64,000 nt of DNA from Oscillospiraceae bacterium (GTDB lineage: Bacteria; Bacillota; Clostridia; Oscillospirales; Ruminococcaceae), in the NCBI GenBank assembly GCA_017472735.1, contig JAFUOD010000018.1, forward strand, positions 1 through 64,000. Reading direction: 5' to 3'. Shown piece after piece: positions 21,824 to 32,357 of this stretch. Within the stretch, counting starts at the first letter, position 1, and each line of letters opens with the position of its first letter. The notes under the pieces were generated by a model, which saw only the letters and a list, made by a program, of their open reading frames with translations, was not told the DNA's origin and did not search any database. The translations under genes and the position numbers were made by a program.

Positions 21824-22900
21824 CTATTCAACTTTGTTTTCGCAATAAATACATCTTACGCTGCCATCGTCACACTTTTTAAATGCGTGAACGATCTCTT
21901 GTTCAGTTACGGTTATGCACTTTGGGTTTTGGCATCTAAGCTCGTCCGATTCAAAGGTTTCGGGGGTCGCATCGTCTCCAACCTCGCCCATATAGCCCAA
22001 AAGCTTCAAAATAAGCGCCATTCGCATATACATGCCGTTTTTAGCTTGCTTAAAATAACACGCCCTCGGGTCGTCGTCAACCTTAACCGAGATCTCGTTA
22101 ACTCGGGGCAACGGGTGCATAATGCAAAGCTCTTTCTTTGCACCGTCAAGCTTGTCGAGCGTTAAAATATACGAATCCTTTAAACGCTCATATTCTTCGG
22201 GGTCAGAAAATCTCTCGCGCTGAATTCTTGTCATATACAAAACGTCAAGCGAGGGGAGCGCTTCCTCTAAGCATTCGGTTTCGCGGTAGTTCATTTCGCA
22301 CTTATCCAAAACATCTGCCTTAACATAGTCGGGAATTCCAAGCTCTTTTGGAGAAATAAGCACAATGTTGATGCCCTCATATCTCGAAAGCGCCGAAATA
22401 AGCGAATGAACTGTTCTGCCGTATTTCAAGTCGCCGCACAAACCAACGGTCAGGTCATGAAGCCTGCCTGTTTCTTTTTTTATTGTCAAAAGGTCGGCTA
22501 AAGTTTGCGTTGGGTGGTTGTGGCCGCCATCGCCGGCGTTAATTACGGGTATTGTCGCCGCGCGTGAGGCTACATAGGGCGCACCCTCTTGCGGGTGGCG
22601 CATTGCAATAATATCAGCATAACAGCTTACTGTTTTTGCAGTATCGGCAACGCTTTCGCCCTTTGCGGCAGAGGAACTGCCGGCGTCTGAAAAACCTAAA
22701 ACCTTTCCGCCCAAGCGAAGCATTGCAGCCTCGAAGCTAAGGCGTGTTCTTGTCGAGGGCTCGAAGAACAGCGTTGCAAGGATCTTATCACGGCAAACTG
22801 CACTGTATTTTTCCGGCTTTTTGCTGATGTCGATCGCAGTCTCGATTATCTTATCAAGCTCTTCAACCGAAAAATCCAAAATGTCTATAAGACTTCTCAT
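21824..22900 (-). CDS. pyrB: Aspartate carbamoyltransferase with a fused PyrI-type zinc domain
   Basis: A 358-residue protein; classical PyrB is about 305. Residues 1-310 hold the transferase: [16 protein letters not shown] (carbamoyl phosphate loop), [24 protein letters not shown] and [10 protein letters not shown]. The last 40 residues have CQNPKC, then [10 protein letters not shown] and RCIYC, matching the zinc-binding end of the regulatory chain PyrI (four Cys, C-x4-C...C-x2-C) without the nucleotide-binding part. It makes carbamoyl-aspartate from carbamoyl phosphate and aspartate. The tail may help oligomerise trimers. It is the last gene of the pyr operon; its ATG overlaps the pyrE stop (ATGA). 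Confidence 0.93.
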   Translation of the reverse strand: MRSLIDILDFSVEELDKIIETAIDISKKPEKYSAVCRDKILATLFFEPSTRTRLSFEAAMLRLGGKVLGFSDAGSSSAAKGESVADTAKTVSCYADIIAMRHPQEGAPYVASRAATIPVINAGDGGHNHPTQTLADLLTIKKETGRLHDLTVGLCGDLKYGRTVHSLISALSRYEGINIVLISPKELGIPDYVKADVLDKCEMNYRETECLEEALPSLDVLYMTRIQRERFSDPEEYERLKDSYILTLDKLDGAKKELCIMHPLPRVNEISVKVDDDPRACYFKQAKNGMYMRMALILKLLGYMGEVGDDATPETFESDELRCQNPKCITVTEQEIVHAFKKCDDGSVRCIYCENKVE

Positions 22901-23553
22901 GCTTTTGCTCCGTTAATTGCAAGATAGTTTTTAATGCGTGTTACGTTCTCTTCGTTTGCGGGGTCTTCTTCGAGGTATTCAATGATGTCGTAAACGTCAA
23001 CAACCGAGTAAACAGGGAAACCGAATTCCTTTTCGATCTCTGCCATTGCAGAAAGCTCGGTCTGACCCTTTTCCTTGCGGTCTACCATAACAAATGTTGC
23101 GGCTACCTTAACGCCCTCTAACGAAGAAAGGTTTGCCATGCTCTCGCGGATAGCCGTACCTGCGGTTATAACGTCTTCAACGATAACGACTTCTTCACCT
23201 GCCTTGGGCACATAACCTACAAAGATACCGCCTTCGCCGTGGTCTTTTGCCTCTTTGCGGTTGAAGAAGAAGGGAACATCCAAGCCGTTTTTAGAAAGAG
23301 CGATGGAAGAAGAAACCGCAATGGAAATGCCCTTGTAAGCAGGACCGTACAAAACGGTTTTCTTGTTGCCGACTTTTTCGAGGTAAGCTTTTGCGTAAAA
23401 TTCGCCGAGCTTAGCTATTTGGTCACCTGTTTTAATATCGCCTGCGTTAATGAAATAAGGAATCTTTCTGCCGCTTTTTGCGGTGAAATCACCAAACTTT
23501 AAAACGCCTGCACCCTTTAAAAATTCAATAAATTCTCTCTTGTAGCTTTCCAT
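22897..23553 (-). CDS. pyrE: Orotate phosphoribosyltransferase
   Basis: A 218-residue enzyme that joins orotate to PRPP to give [20 protein letters not shown] is the PRPP-binding motif, and [12 protein letters not shown] and [15 protein letters not shown] are the flexible-loop and substrate parts. It overlaps pyrB by four bases and is separated from pyrF by 238 bases of repeated DNA, the only wide gap in the operon. Confidence 0.95.
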   Translation of the reverse strand: MESYKREFIEFLKGAGVLKFGDFTAKSGRKIPYFINAGDIKTGDQIAKLGEFYAKAYLEKVGNKKTVLYGPAYKGISIAVSSSIALSKNGLDVPFFFNRKEAKDHGEGGIFVGYVPKAGEEVVIVEDVITAGTAIRESMANLSSLEGVKVAATFVMVDRKEKGQTELSAMAEIEKEFGFPVYSVVDVYDIIEYLEEDPANEENVTRIKNYLAINGAKA

Positions 23554-23589
23554 GGTTTAATTCTCCTTTTATGTTAGTGTTTTTATATG

Positions 23590-23680
23590 TGATGAGTGCC
23601 AAATGAGCCGACGTCCGAGCTCGCCGCCCGAAAGGGCGTGTGAGCGAAAGGTGGAGGCGGCCGCTGTGCTGTAAGCTACC
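23590..23680. repeat. GC-rich intergenic block inside the pyr operon
   Basis: A GC-rich stretch with GCCGACGTC, GAGCGAAAGGTGGAGGCGG and similar motifs shared with other GC-rich blocks (20905, 56765, 61290). It lies next to the structured repeat at 23681. Confidence 0.45.
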
Positions 23681-23790
23681 TTTGAAATATTTCGGTTTTG
23701 CGAAGCAAAATTCGATTCATTCTGAATCGAAAGAAATATTTATATCGGCGGTGTAGGCAGTTACCTTTGTATCAAATTCAGTCCGCCGAT
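23681..23790. repeat. Structured four-stem repeat element, copy 1
   Basis: Read on the plus strand: P1 GAAATATTT-type arms (23684-23693 with 23733-23741) enclose P2 TTTTGC-GAA-GCAAAA (23696-23710) and P3 CGATTCA-TTC-TGAATCG (23713-23729); P4 ATCGGCGG/CCGCCGAT (23744-23751 with 23783-23790) encloses GTAGGCAGTTACCTT. A second copy at 61130-61242 keeps every stem with different bases. In this copy the pyrF stop lies immediately beside P4. It may be an RNA or a mobile structured DNA; no known family is recognised. Confidence 0.65.
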
Positions 23791-23791
23791 T

Positions 23792-24490
23792 TTAGTCAAC
23801 AAATTCTCTTACGCATCTTTCGTAAGCAGCAACGGGGTCCTCGGCGGCAGTGATAGGTCTGCCAACAACAATATAATCCGAGCCGATGAGTTTAGCCTGC
23901 TCGGGAGTCATAACCCTCTTTTGGTCGCCAACGTCGCCGTCGGCAAATCTTACGCCGGGGGTAACGGTTACAAAGTCTGTGCCGCAAAGGTTATGCACCT
24001 TTTCAGCTTCCAAAGGCGAGCATACAACGCCGTCAAGTCCTGCAATTTTTGCGTTGTGAGCATAGTGCATAACAACTTCGTCAATAGGCTTGTTAATAAG
24101 CAGGTCGCGTTCCATACTTTCCTGGTCAGTCGAGGTAAGCTGGGTTACGGCAATCAAAATGGGGCGTGTGCCGTCGGGTCTTGTTAAGCCTTCAATAGCT
24201 GCTTCCATCATTTTAACTGTTCCGCTTGCGTGCAGGTTAGTCATGTCAACATCGAGGTTCGACAAAACGCTCATTGACTTTTTAACGGTGTTGGGAATAT
24301 CGTGAAGCTTTAAATCCAAGAAGATCTTGTGACCTCTTGCCTTAATTTCCTTAACGATTTCGGGGCCGCAGGCATAAAACAGCTCCATGCCGATTTTTAC
24401 AAAAGGCTTTTTACCCTCAAACTTGTTTAAAAATGCAATTGTTTGTTCTTTCGAGGAAAAATCACATGCAATAATAACGTCCTTACCCAT
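23792..24490 (-). CDS. pyrF: Orotidine 5'-phosphate decarboxylase
   Basis: A 232-residue TIM-barrel enzyme that converts OMP to [19 protein letters not shown] carries the D-K-x-x-D catalytic array; [18 protein letters not shown] and [17 protein letters not shown] form the phosphate site. It starts two bases after the pyrD stop. Confidence 0.95.
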   Translation of the reverse strand: MGKDVIIACDFSSKEQTIAFLNKFEGKKPFVKIGMELFYACGPEIVKEIKARGHKIFLDLKLHDIPNTVKKSMSVLSNLDVDMTNLHASGTVKMMEAAIEGLTRPDGTRPILIAVTQLTSTDQESMERDLLINKPIDEVVMHYAHNAKIAGLDGVVCSPLEAEKVHNLCGTDFVTVTPGVRFADGDVGDQKRVMTPEQAKLIGSDYIVVGRPITAAEDPVAAYERCVREFVD

Positions 24491-24492
24491 AA

Positions 24493-25404
24493 TTACTTAC
24501 AACCTCCAATAATATCAGATAAATTTTCAATTCCGTACTTTTCCATAACTCTCGGCAGATCGAGGATAATATCGCGGCAGGCAGCGGGGTTAACCAAATT
24601 TTCTGCGCCGACTTGAACGGCAGTTGCGCCTGCAAGCATCATTTCAATAACGTTTTCGGCAGTTGCAACACCGCCTACACCCACAACGGGAATGTTAACA
24701 GCATTTGCAACCTGATAAACCATTCTAACAGCCACAGGGAAAATTGCAGGCCCCGAGAAGCCGCCCATTTTGTTTGCAATAATAGGCTGGCGGTTTTTAA
24801 GGTTTATTCTCATACCCAAAAGGGTGTTAATTAAGCAAATTCCGTCGGCGCCTGCTTCTTCGCAGGCTTTGGCAATTGCAACAATATCGGTAACATTAGG
24901 GCTAAGCTTAACCAAAACAGGCTTTGTGGTTACTGCCTTAACAGCCTTAACAACTTCATAAGCCGCTTTGGGGTCTGTGCCAAAGCTCATGCCGCCGTTA
25001 TGAACGTTAGGGCAAGAGATGTTCACCTCTAAAATGCCGATTTCGGGGCATTTATCAAGCTTTTGGCACACCTCAACATACTCTTCAATCGAGAAGCCGC
25101 CGCAGTTTGCGATTGCGGGCTTGTTGTAAACCTTACGAAGCTTAGGCAGCTCTTCTGAGATGACCTTATCAACGCCGGGGTTTTGCAAGCCTACCGAGTT
25201 GATAAGTCCTGCCTCGCACTCGGCAATTCTGGGGGTGGGGTTGCCGAAACGGGGTTCTTTGGTTGTGCCCTTTAACGAGATAGAGCCTAAAATATTGATA
25301 TCGTAAACATCTGCAAATTCATAACCAAAGCCAAAGGTGCCGCTTGCGGGGATAACAGGGTTATCAAGCGTGAGCCCCATAAGGTTAACTTTTGTGTTTA
25401 CCAT
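24493..25404 (-). CDS. pyrD: Dihydroorotate dehydrogenase B, catalytic subunit
   Basis: A 303-residue FMN-dependent class 1B enzyme that oxidises dihydroorotate to orotate. [11 protein letters not shown] holds the catalytic Cys, [21 protein letters not shown] and [11 protein letters not shown] form the FMN site. It works with the electron-transfer subunit encoded by the overlapping pyrK and passes electrons to NAD. Confidence 0.95.
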   Translation of the reverse strand: MVNTKVNLMGLTLDNPVIPASGTFGFGYEFADVYDINILGSISLKGTTKEPRFGNPTPRIAECEAGLINSVGLQNPGVDKVISEELPKLRKVYNKPAIANCGGFSIEEYVEVCQKLDKCPEIGILEVNISCPNVHNGGMSFGTDPKAAYEVVKAVKAVTTKPVLVKLSPNVTDIVAIAKACEEAGADGICLINTLLGMRINLKNRQPIIANKMGGFSGPAIFPVAVRMVYQVANAVNIPVVGVGGVATAENVIEMMLAGATAVQVGAENLVNPAACRDIILDLPRVMEKYGIENLSDIIGGCK

Positions 25405-26126
25405 ATTATCTCCTCCTTTTTAAGAACAGGACCTTCCTTGCAGATTCTCTTGTTGCCGTATTTTGTCTTGCAGCTGCAGCCCATGCAAGCGCCAAAGCCG
25501 CAGCCCATGCGCTCCTCAAAGCTGTATTCGCCCGAGCAAGAGGTTGCATTATAAACCGCTTTAAGCATAGGCTCGGGTCCGCAGGTGTAAATATACGAGG
25601 GTTCAAGCCTCTTTAAAGCATCGGTTACAAAACCCTTTGTGCCAACGCTTCCGTCGACTGTCGCGATTCTAAGGTCAACGCCAAGTGCCTTGAATTCTTC
25701 CTCATAAAAGATTTCGTCTTTAGTGTTAAAGCCCATGATAACGGTTACGCTCTTGCCTGCTTCAACCAATTTTCTTGCCGCTAAGTATGTAGGAGGCACG
25801 CCTACGCCTCCGCCGATTAAAACGGGGTTATCGCCTGCGTTATCAAGGTCATATCCGTTGCCGAGCTGAGTTAAAACATCAAGCTTTGTGCCGGCATCCA
25901 TCAAGCTCATTTGTTCGGTGCCAACGCCTACAATTTTGTAAACGAAGGTCAAAACATCGTCCTCTAAATTGCAAACAGATATGGGGCGTCTTAAATAAAG
26001 CCCGTCAAGCTTAATGTTAACAAACGTGCCCGGGTTAATGCCCGATGTATCGCCCCTAAGTGTCATTTCCATAACATCTTTAGCGATCTTCTTGTTTGTC
26101 AGAACTTCAAAAATTACGTTTTTCAA
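25398..26126 (-). CDS. pyrK: Dihydroorotate dehydrogenase B, electron transfer subunit
   Basis: A 242-residue FAD and 2Fe-2S protein. LRRPISVCN binds FAD, IGGGVGVPPTYLAA and TCGPEPMLKAV bind NAD, and MGCGFGACMGCSCKTK with the later C in RICKEGP holds the 2Fe-2S cluster. It overlaps pyrD by seven bases. Confidence 0.95.
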   Translation of the reverse strand: MKNVIFEVLTNKKIAKDVMEMTLRGDTSGINPGTFVNIKLDGLYLRRPISVCNLEDDVLTFVYKIVGVGTEQMSLMDAGTKLDVLTQLGNGYDLDNAGDNPVLIGGGVGVPPTYLAARKLVEAGKSVTVIMGFNTKDEIFYEEEFKALGVDLRIATVDGSVGTKGFVTDALKRLEPSYIYTCGPEPMLKAVYNATSCSGEYSFEERMGCGFGACMGCSCKTKYGNKRICKEGPVLKKEEIIW

Positions 26127-26222
26127 TGTTATTCTCCAATCTTTTTCTTAGTCGGAAATGTGCTTATAATGCGCCAAGAAGCTCATCGGTTTTTTCGGTG
26201 AGCTTGCTTGGGTTTATATTGA

Positions 26223-29200
26223 TCAGTCGCAGATTGTTGAGATACCCATAGTTGTCTCCTCTAAAACGTCCAAAAGCACTCTTACAGTGTCAAGAGATGT
26301 GAAGATGGTGACATTATTCTGGGTAGCGCACTGTCTTATTTCGTGACCGTCGCTTAATGCGCCTGTCGAGTTAAGACCGCGGGTGTTGATAACATAGCTT
26401 ACATGGCCCTGACGGATAGATTCCAAAATTTCTTCGCTTCCGTCCGAGATCTTTGTTCTTACACGGGTACGGATACCGTTGCCCTTTAAGAACTGAGCAG
26501 TGCCGGGTGTAGCTTCGATATTAAAGCCGAGATTATAGAATCGGCGGATAAGAGGAAGAGCTTCTTCCTTGTCCTCATCGGCAATGGTTGCCAAAACAGT
26601 GCCATAGTTCGAAACTGCCATGCCCGAAGCCTGCAACGCTTTAAAGAGCGCACGGTTGAACTTGTTGTCGTAACCGATCGCTTCGCCTGTAGACTTCATT
26701 TCGGGTGAGAGGTAAGCGTCAAGTCCCGAAAGCTTTGAGAAGCTGAACGCAGGAACCTTAACATACCATCTTTCCTTATCCTTGGGGTAAAGCTCGGTAA
26801 TTCCCTGTTCTTTAAGAGACTGACCCAAAATTACCTTTGTTGCAATGTCTGCAAGGCTGAAGCCTGTTGACTTTGAAAGGAAAGGAACAGTACGGGAAGA
26901 ACGGGGGTTAACCTCGATAACAAAGACGTTGTCGTTCTTGTCAACAATAAACTGAATGTTGTAAAGACCGATGATGCCAATGCCGATTCCAAGCTTTTTG
27001 GTATAATCAAGAATAGTTTCTCTAACCTTTTGCGAGATTGAGAAGGTGGGGTAAACGCTTATCGAGTCGCCCGAGTGAACACCGGTTCTTTCAACAAGCT
27101 CCATAATGCCGGGAACGAAAACATCTGTGCCGTCGCACACAGCGTCAACCTCGACCTCTTTACCGATGATGTAGCGGTCAACCAAAACAGGCTTGTCTTC
27201 ATCAACCTCAACAGCGGTTTTAAGATAGTGTCTTAGCATTTCTTCGTTAGAAACTATCTGCATGGCTCTGCCGCCCAAAACAAAGCTGGGACGAACCAAA
27301 ACAGGATAGCCGATATCAGCAGCGGCTTTACAGCCGTCCTCGATATTCGTAACAGCCACGCCCTTGGGCTGAGGAATATTAAGCGTCTGCAAAAGATGCT
27401 CGAACGATTTGCGGTTTTCAGCCTTGTCAATGGCATCAACATCGGTACCGATTATTTTAACGCCGCGGCGCATTAAAGGTTCAGCCAAGTTAATAGCTGT
27501 CTGTCCGCCAAGCGAGGCAATAACGCCCATAGGCTTTTCAAGCTCAATAATGTTCATAACATCTTCAACACACAAAGGCTCGAAGTAAAGCTTATCCGAA
27601 ATAGTATAGTCGGTCGAAACGGTTTCGGGGTTGTTGTTAATGATAATTGCTTCGTAACCCATTGCACGAATAGTCATTACAGCGTGAACGGTAGAGTAGT
27701 CGAACTCGACGCCCTGACCGATTCTGATGGGTCCCGAGCCTAAAACGATAACCTTCTTTCTATCAGAAGAGATCGATTCGTTCTCCTGCTCATAGGTCGA
27801 GTAGAAATAGGGAATATAGGTATCAATTTCGGCAGCGCACGAGTCTATCATTTTATAAACAGGGAACAGACCGTTTTCCTTACGCATGTTATAAACATTA
27901 ACTTCGTCGGTTTCCCAAAGCTTCGAGATATACTGGTCGCCAAAGCCCATTTTCTTTGCAGCCTTAAGGGTCTCAAGGTCGAACTTGTTTGCCTTAACAA
28001 CCGCTTCCATATCAACAATGTTCTTTATCTTCTCTAAGAAGAGCATGTCGATCTGGGTCTTATCGCAAATTACGCCAATGTCTACTTTGCGTCGAAGCAA
28101 CTCGGCAATTGCCATATATCTGTCATCGGTGCCAACCTTAATGTATGAAAGTATCTCCTTGGTGGGCATATCGTCAAACTTTTTAAGGTAGAGGTGGCAA
28201 ACGCCTGTTTCAAGAGATCTTACAGCCTTTAAAAGGCTCTCTTCAAAGGTTCTGCCAATGCTCATTACTTCGCCGGTGGCTTTCATCTGGGTGCTTAAGT
28301 GGTTGTTTGCGGCAGTAAACTTGTCAAACGGGAAGCGTGGCATTTTTGTTACGATATAGTCGATTGCAGGCTCGAAGCAGGCAGAGGAGTTAGCGATCTT
28401 GATCTCATCCAAGTTCATGCCTACTGCAATTTTTGCGGTAACTCTTGCAATGGGGAAGCCGCTTGCCTTGGATGCCAATGCAGAGGAACGGGAAACTCGG
28501 GGGTTGACCTCGATAAGATAGTATTTGAACGACTGAGGGTCGAGTGCGAACTGAACATTGCAGCCGCCTTCGATCTTAAGTTCTCTTATAATTTTAAGTG
28601 CCGAATCACGCAAAAGGTGATATTCTTTGTTGGTAAGGGTCTGAGCAGGAGCTACAACTACCGAGTCGCCGGTGTGAATGCCAACAGGGTCAACGTTTTC
28701 CATCGAGCAGATCGCAAGCGCTGTGTCGGAGGAGTCACGCATGACCTCGAACTCGATCTCTTTATAGCCCTTTATCGATTTTTCAACCAAAACCTGATGA
28801 ACAGGCGAAAGCTTAAGAGCGTTTTTCATGATGTCAACAAGCTCTTGCTCGTTATCTGCAAAGCCGCCGCCTGTGCCGCCCAAGGTGAAGGCCGGGCGCA
28901 AAACAACAGGGTAGCCAATGCGGTTTGCAACCTCGATCGCTTCATCGATCGAATGTGAAATATCCGATGGAACAACGGGCTCGCCCAGATCCTCGCAGAG
29001 CTTTTTAAACAGCTCTCTGTCCTCGGCACGTTCAATACTCTCGCACGAGGTGCCCAAAAGCTCGACCTGACATTCATCTAAAACGCCTTTTTTGGCAAGC
29101 TGCATTGCAAGGTTTAAGCCTGTCTGTCCGCCGATGCCGGGAACGATGGCATCGGGGCGTTCGTATCTTAAAATTTTTGCGACATATTCAAGAGTCAAAG

Positions 29201-29402
29201 GCTCCATGTAGATCTTGTCTGCAATGGCTTTGTCGGTCATAATGGTTGCGGGGTTCGAGTTTACCAAAACGACCTCATATCCTTCTTCTTTCAAAGCGAG
29301 GCAAGCCTGTGTGCCTGCATAGTCAAATTCGGCTGCCTGACCGATTACAATAGGTCCCGAGCCGATTACCATTATCTTTTTAAGGTCTGTACGCTTAGGC
29401 AT
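26223..29402 (-). CDS. carB: Carbamoyl phosphate synthase, large subunit
   Basis: A 1059-residue enzyme with two homologous ATP-grasp halves ([20 protein letters not shown] and [21 protein letters not shown]), an oligomerisation part and a C-terminal MGS-like domain ([15 protein letters not shown]). It makes carbamoyl phosphate from bicarbonate, ATP and ammonia. Because the partner CarA appears unable to release ammonia from glutamine, this large subunit may use free ammonia. Overlaps carA by eight bases. Confidence 0.95.
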   Translation of the reverse strand: MPKRTDLKKIMVIGSGPIVIGQAAEFDYAGTQACLALKEEGYEVVLVNSNPATIMTDKAIADKIYMEPLTLEYVAKILRYERPDAIVPGIGGQTGLNLAMQLAKKGVLDECQVELLGTSCESIERAEDRELFKKLCEDLGEPVVPSDISHSIDEAIEVANRIGYPVVLRPAFTLGGTGGGFADNEQELVDIMKNALKLSPVHQVLVEKSIKGYKEIEFEVMRDSSDTALAICSMENVDPVGIHTGDSVVVAPAQTLTNKEYHLLRDSALKIIRELKIEGGCNVQFALDPQSFKYYLIEVNPRVSRSSALASKASGFPIARVTAKIAVGMNLDEIKIANSSACFEPAIDYIVTKMPRFPFDKFTAANNHLSTQMKATGEVMSIGRTFEESLLKAVRSLETGVCHLYLKKFDDMPTKEILSYIKVGTDDRYMAIAELLRRKVDIGVICDKTQIDMLFLEKIKNIVDMEAVVKANKFDLETLKAAKKMGFGDQYISKLWETDEVNVYNMRKENGLFPVYKMIDSCAAEIDTYIPYFYSTYEQENESISSDRKKVIVLGSGPIRIGQGVEFDYSTVHAVMTIRAMGYEAIIINNNPETVSTDYTISDKLYFEPLCVEDVMNIIELEKPMGVIASLGGQTAINLAEPLMRRGVKIIGTDVDAIDKAENRKSFEHLLQTLNIPQPKGVAVTNIEDGCKAAADIGYPVLVRPSFVLGGRAMQIVSNEEMLRHYLKTAVEVDEDKPVLVDRYIIGKEVEVDAVCDGTDVFVPGIMELVERTGVHSGDSISVYPTFSISQKVRETILDYTKKLGIGIGIIGLYNIQFIVDKNDNVFVIEVNPRSSRTVPFLSKSTGFSLADIATKVILGQSLKEQGITELYPKDKERWYVKVPAFSFSKLSGLDAYLSPEMKSTGEAIGYDNKFNRALFKALQASGMAVSNYGTVLATIADEDKEEALPLIRRFYNLGFNIEATPGTAQFLKGNGIRTRVRTKISDGSEEILESIRQGHVSYVINTRGLNSTGALSDGHEIRQCATQNNVTIFTSLDTVRVLLDVLEETTMGISTICD

Positions 29403-30489
29403 TTTCTTTCTCCTCTCTCATAAATGCAATAAAGTTTTCAAGTATATACATCGAATCCTGAGGGCCGGGCGCGCTTTCGGGGTAATACTGCACCGAGAAG
29501 CACTTTTTGCTTAGGTTTCTTGCGCCCTCGCAGGAGTTATCTGCAACATTAATGTGTGTTACCTCAAGACCTGTGCCGTTTAAGCTTTCGCAGTTAACGC
29601 AGTAAGCGTGGTTCTGCGAGGTAAGCTCAGTCTTGCCGTTTAAGAGGTTTTTAACAGCATAGCCGCCGCGGTGACCGTGGCTTAATTTTGTAACGCTTGC
29701 GCCCTGTGCCATGCAAACAAGCTGGTGACCCAAGCCTACGCCCAAAACAGGTGCATAACCAATGAGGCTTTTAATAAGCTCTAAAACCTCGGGAATATCG
29801 CAGGGCGAGCCGGGGCCGCTTGAGATGATAATTCCGTCGGGGTTCATTGCTTTAATAGCTTCGGCGTCGGTGTTATGGGGGACAACAGTTACATTGCAGC
29901 CAAGCTTGTTTAAAGCACGAATCAAGCTTAACTTAACGCCAAGGTCGATTGCAACAACGTTTAAAATAGGGTTATTGGTTCTTGAGTACCATTTCTTTTT
30001 GCAGCTTACACGTGCAACCAGATCGGTGTCAAGGTCGTGCTCTTTAAGGGCTTCCAACGCTTCTTCCAAGGGTGTGTCGGCGCTTGTGATAAGCACCTTC
30101 GTGCATCCCTCGTTACGTATCTTTCTTGTCAACATTCTGGTGTCGATTCCTTCAATGCCGGGGATTCGGTTTTCTTCCATTATCTCGCTTAAGGTCTTGG
30201 TGTAACGGAAGTTCGAGGGCGAGTCGTTATACTCTCTTACAATAAGTCCGCCGATAGTCGGGGTTTTCGATTCAAAGTCGTCATCGGCAATGCCGTAGTT
30301 GCCGATTAAAGGATAGGTCATAACTACCATCTGGTCGGTATAAGCAGGGTCAGAAAGTATCTCCTGATATCCTACGACCGATGTGTTAAAGACGAGCTCG
30401 CAAACCTTGTCGCAGTTTGTGCCAAAACCTGTGCCGTAAAGCTGGGTGCCGTCTTCCAAAACGATTTTTCTTAAAGGCTTGTTTTCCAT
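29395..30489 (-). CDS. carA: Carbamoyl phosphate synthase small subunit without its catalytic Cys and His
   Basis: A 364-residue protein with the CarA N-terminal domain ([29 protein letters not shown]) and a class I glutamine amidotransferase domain. Where active CarA has G-I-C-L-G-H-Q, this has [12 protein letters not shown], so the nucleophilic Cys is Gly. Where active CarA has Q-Y-H-P-E, it has [12 protein letters not shown], so the catalytic His is Tyr. The Glu is kept. Other conserved blocks ([17 protein letters not shown]) remain, so the fold is probably intact but glutamine hydrolysis should be lost. ATG 30489 follows GGAGGG and lies inside the end of pyrC. Confidence 0.92.
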   Translation of the reverse strand: MENKPLRKIVLEDGTQLYGTGFGTNCDKVCELVFNTSVVGYQEILSDPAYTDQMVVMTYPLIGNYGIADDDFESKTPTIGGLIVREYNDSPSNFRYTKTLSEIMEENRIPGIEGIDTRMLTRKIRNEGCTKVLITSADTPLEEALEALKEHDLDTDLVARVSCKKKWYSRTNNPILNVVAIDLGVKLSLIRALNKLGCNVTVVPHNTDAEAIKAMNPDGIIISSGPGSPCDIPEVLELIKSLIGYAPVLGVGLGHQLVCMAQGASVTKLSHGHRGGYAVKNLLNGKTELTSQNHAYCVNCESLNGTGLEVTHINVADNSCEGARNLSKKCFSVQYYPESAPGPQDSMYILENFIAFMREEKENA

Positions 30490-31736
30490 GAAATTTTTCC
30501 CTCCGTTACAGTCATTAAACATTCTCCGAACACGGTGTCACCCTCAAACGGTGTGCTTCTTCCTTTGGTTAAAAAGTCCTCGGGGTCTACCGTATAGCTT
30601 TTACTTAGATCAAACACAGTCAAGCTTGCCTTTTTGCCAACCTCAATTCCCGATTCGACTCCGAATCTTCGGGCAGGTGTCAGGCTCATCAGCTCGACCA
30701 GCTTTTCAAGGCTTATAACATTTGTCTTTACAAGGTTTGTATAAAGCTCGGCAAATGCAGTTTCAAGTCCCACAACGCCCATCAAGCTTCCTGCCAAGCC
30801 TTTCGATTTTTCCTCTTTTGTGTGGGGCGCATGGTCGGTGGCTATCATGTCAATAGTGCCGTCCTTAATGCCCTCGATAAGTGCCAAGCGGTCTGTTTTA
30901 TCTCTTAAGGGAGGGTTCATTTTGAACCTGCCCTCTTCTTTTAAGCACGAGTCATCCAAAATTAAATAGTGCGGGCCTGTTTCACAGGTTATGTCCACAC
31001 CCTCGCGCTTAGCTTTTCTTATTATCTCAACGCTTTCCTTCGCCGAAACATGGCACACGTGATAGCTAACGCCTGTTTGCTTGCAAAGCTCAATATCTCT
31101 TGCGATCGGTCTCCACTCGCTCTCAGAGCAGATGCCTTTGTGACCGTGTTCCAACGCATATTTTCCTTTGTGAATATATCCGCCCTCTAACAACGAATTA
31201 TCCTCGCAGTGTGCGGCGATTATTTTGTTAAGTGCTTTGGCTCTCCTCATGGCTTCAAGCATCGTTTCTTCGCTTTGCACGCCTTTGCCGTCGTCCGAAA
31301 AAGCACAGATGTCGTGAGCTATTGCTTCCATGTCCGAAAGCTGCTCGCCCTTTTCGCCGACGGTTATCGTGCCGTAGGGAATGACGTTTATAACAGCATC
31401 ACGCTTTATAGCCTCTAACTGAGGGGCTAAATTTTCGGCACTGTCGGGCGTGGGGTTAAGGTTAGGCATTGCAAACACGGTGGTATATCCGCCCTTTGCC
31501 GCTGACATTGTGCCGGTTTTTATCGTTTCTTTTAAAGAAAAACCCGGCTCTCGAAGATGAACGTGCACATCAACAAAACCGGGAAAAATAAATTTATCCG
31601 AAAAATCGAAAACAAAAGCCTCACCGCATTCGATGCAGTCATCGATACGGGCAAAGACTTCGCCGTCGGTCAATATGTCTTTTCTTGAAAAGGCGCCGTT
31701 TGTATATACGGTTGCGTTTTTTAGCAAGAGCTTCAT
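30471..31736 (-). CDS. pyrC: Dihydroorotase
   Basis: A 421-residue class I dihydroorotase. DVHVHLREPGFS provides the metal HxH and substrate Arg, AAHCEDNSL and CHVSAKESVEII the further metal ligands, and IATDHAPHTKEEK the catalytic Asp. It cyclises carbamoyl-aspartate to dihydroorotate. It is the first gene of the pyr operon, behind the attenuator at 31751-31785, and overlaps carA by 19 bases. Confidence 0.95.
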   Translation of the reverse strand: MKLLLKNATVYTNGAFSRKDILTDGEVFARIDDCIECGEAFVFDFSDKFIFPGFVDVHVHLREPGFSLKETIKTGTMSAAKGGYTTVFAMPNLNPTPDSAENLAPQLEAIKRDAVINVIPYGTITVGEKGEQLSDMEAIAHDICAFSDDGKGVQSEETMLEAMRRAKALNKIIAAHCEDNSLLEGGYIHKGKYALEHGHKGICSESEWRPIARDIELCKQTGVSYHVCHVSAKESVEIIRKAKREGVDITCETGPHYLILDDSCLKEEGRFKMNPPLRDKTDRLALIEGIKDGTIDMIATDHAPHTKEEKSKGLAGSLMGVVGLETAFAELYTNLVKTNVISLEKLVELMSLTPARRFGVESGIEVGKKASLTVFDLSKSYTVDPEDFLTKGRSTPFEGDTVFGECLMTVTEGKISWKTSL

Positions 31737-31750
31737 AATTAACCTCCAAA

Positions 31751-31784
31751 AACAATAAAAATCCTGTCTTTAAATCGACAAGAT
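31751..31784 (-). terminator. Attenuator terminator of the pyr operon
   Basis: On the minus strand ATCTTGTC pairs with GACAGGAT and is followed by TTTTATTGTTTTT, just before the pyrC RBS. A competing stem GCAAG/CTTGC (31801-31820) precedes it. Confidence 0.75.
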
Positions 31785-31840
31785 TTCATAACACAAGAAT
31801 TTCCGCAAGGGCTTGCAGAAACATTATAATATCTTATTTT

Positions 31841-31872
31841 ATGTGTATCTTGCCGGCATCTCTGTACCGTTC
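31841..31872 (-). promoter_or_regulatory. pyrR binding site: PyrR-binding-loop-like leader motif
   Basis: The minus-strand leader has GTACAGAGATGCCGGCAAGA, close to the PyrR anti-antiterminator consensus (UCCAGAGAGGCU...GCAAG). With the downstream terminator it indicates UMP/PyrR-controlled attenuation. The pyrR gene is not in the window. Confidence 0.6.
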
Positions 31873-31887
31873 TTAAAGACCTTACTC

Positions 31888-31916
31888 ATTATAATAAATA
31901 TGTCGCACATTGTCAA
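31888..31916 (-). promoter_or_regulatory. pyr operon promoter
   Basis: Minus strand TTGACA (31916-31911) and TATAAT (31893-31888) with a 17-base spacer; the leader is about 145 bases. Confidence 0.9.
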
Positions 31917-31997
31917 TAGTGATATGCCACAAAAAGCCGTGCAAATTGCAACAAAAGATTGTTACTTGGCTGCTTTAAAATTGTAAAGCTTTAATAG

Positions 31998-32026
31998 TTG
32001 ACAAAACTGTTAAAGTATGATAGAAT
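31998..32026 (+). promoter_or_regulatory. Promoter of the Leu T-box operon
   Basis: TTGACA at 31998-32003 and TAGAAT at 32021-32026 with a 17-base spacer. Confidence 0.85.
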
Positions 32027-32029
32027 CCA

Positions 32030-32314
32030 TATCAAACGCTGTGAAGATAATCAGCTTTTAATGAATCTTTAAAGAGAGCTGTCGTTAAGGTGAAAGACAG
32101 TAAGAGGGTTAAAGGCTTACTCCTATCCGAGCGGAGACCGTGAAAAGTTATTTAAGTAGTGGTCTACGGAATAAGCACCGTTATTTGGCTGAGGGTTTGT
32201 CTGAACCCATGAGAGGTCGATTTAATTCGGCAATACGGGTGGTACCGTGGTTAATTAATTATTAATCATCCCGCAGCAAGCTAAGAGATTTTTCTTGGCA
32301 GGCTGCTTTTTTAA
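32030..32314 (+). ncRNA. T-box leader, specifier read as CTC (Leu)
   Basis: A stem I with AGAGAGCTG at the distal part, the antiterminator motif GGGTGGTACCGTGG at 32237-32250, and a terminator (GCAGC-GCTAAGA/TCTTGGC-GCTGC then TTTTTT) at 32273-32314. The specifier is read as CTC at 32120-32122, five bases before CGAGC, by aligning with the two other T-boxes in this locus. Uncharged tRNA-Leu would then switch on the LeuA-like, synthetase and amidohydrolase genes. The specifier is less certain than the T-box itself. Confidence 0.85.
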
Positions 32315-32357
32315 TTTCAGACAAAAATTCTTATTTTATAAAGGATGGTCAAGCAAT

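Noticed and set aside
23681-23790. The structured repeat as a plain terminator of pyrF
   Set aside because: No T-tract follows on the minus strand, and the second copy lies in the opposite orientation relative to its upstream gene.
28299-28958. A plus-strand open frame inside carB
   Set aside because: It is antisense to conserved carB sequence, with no RBS and no recognisable domain.
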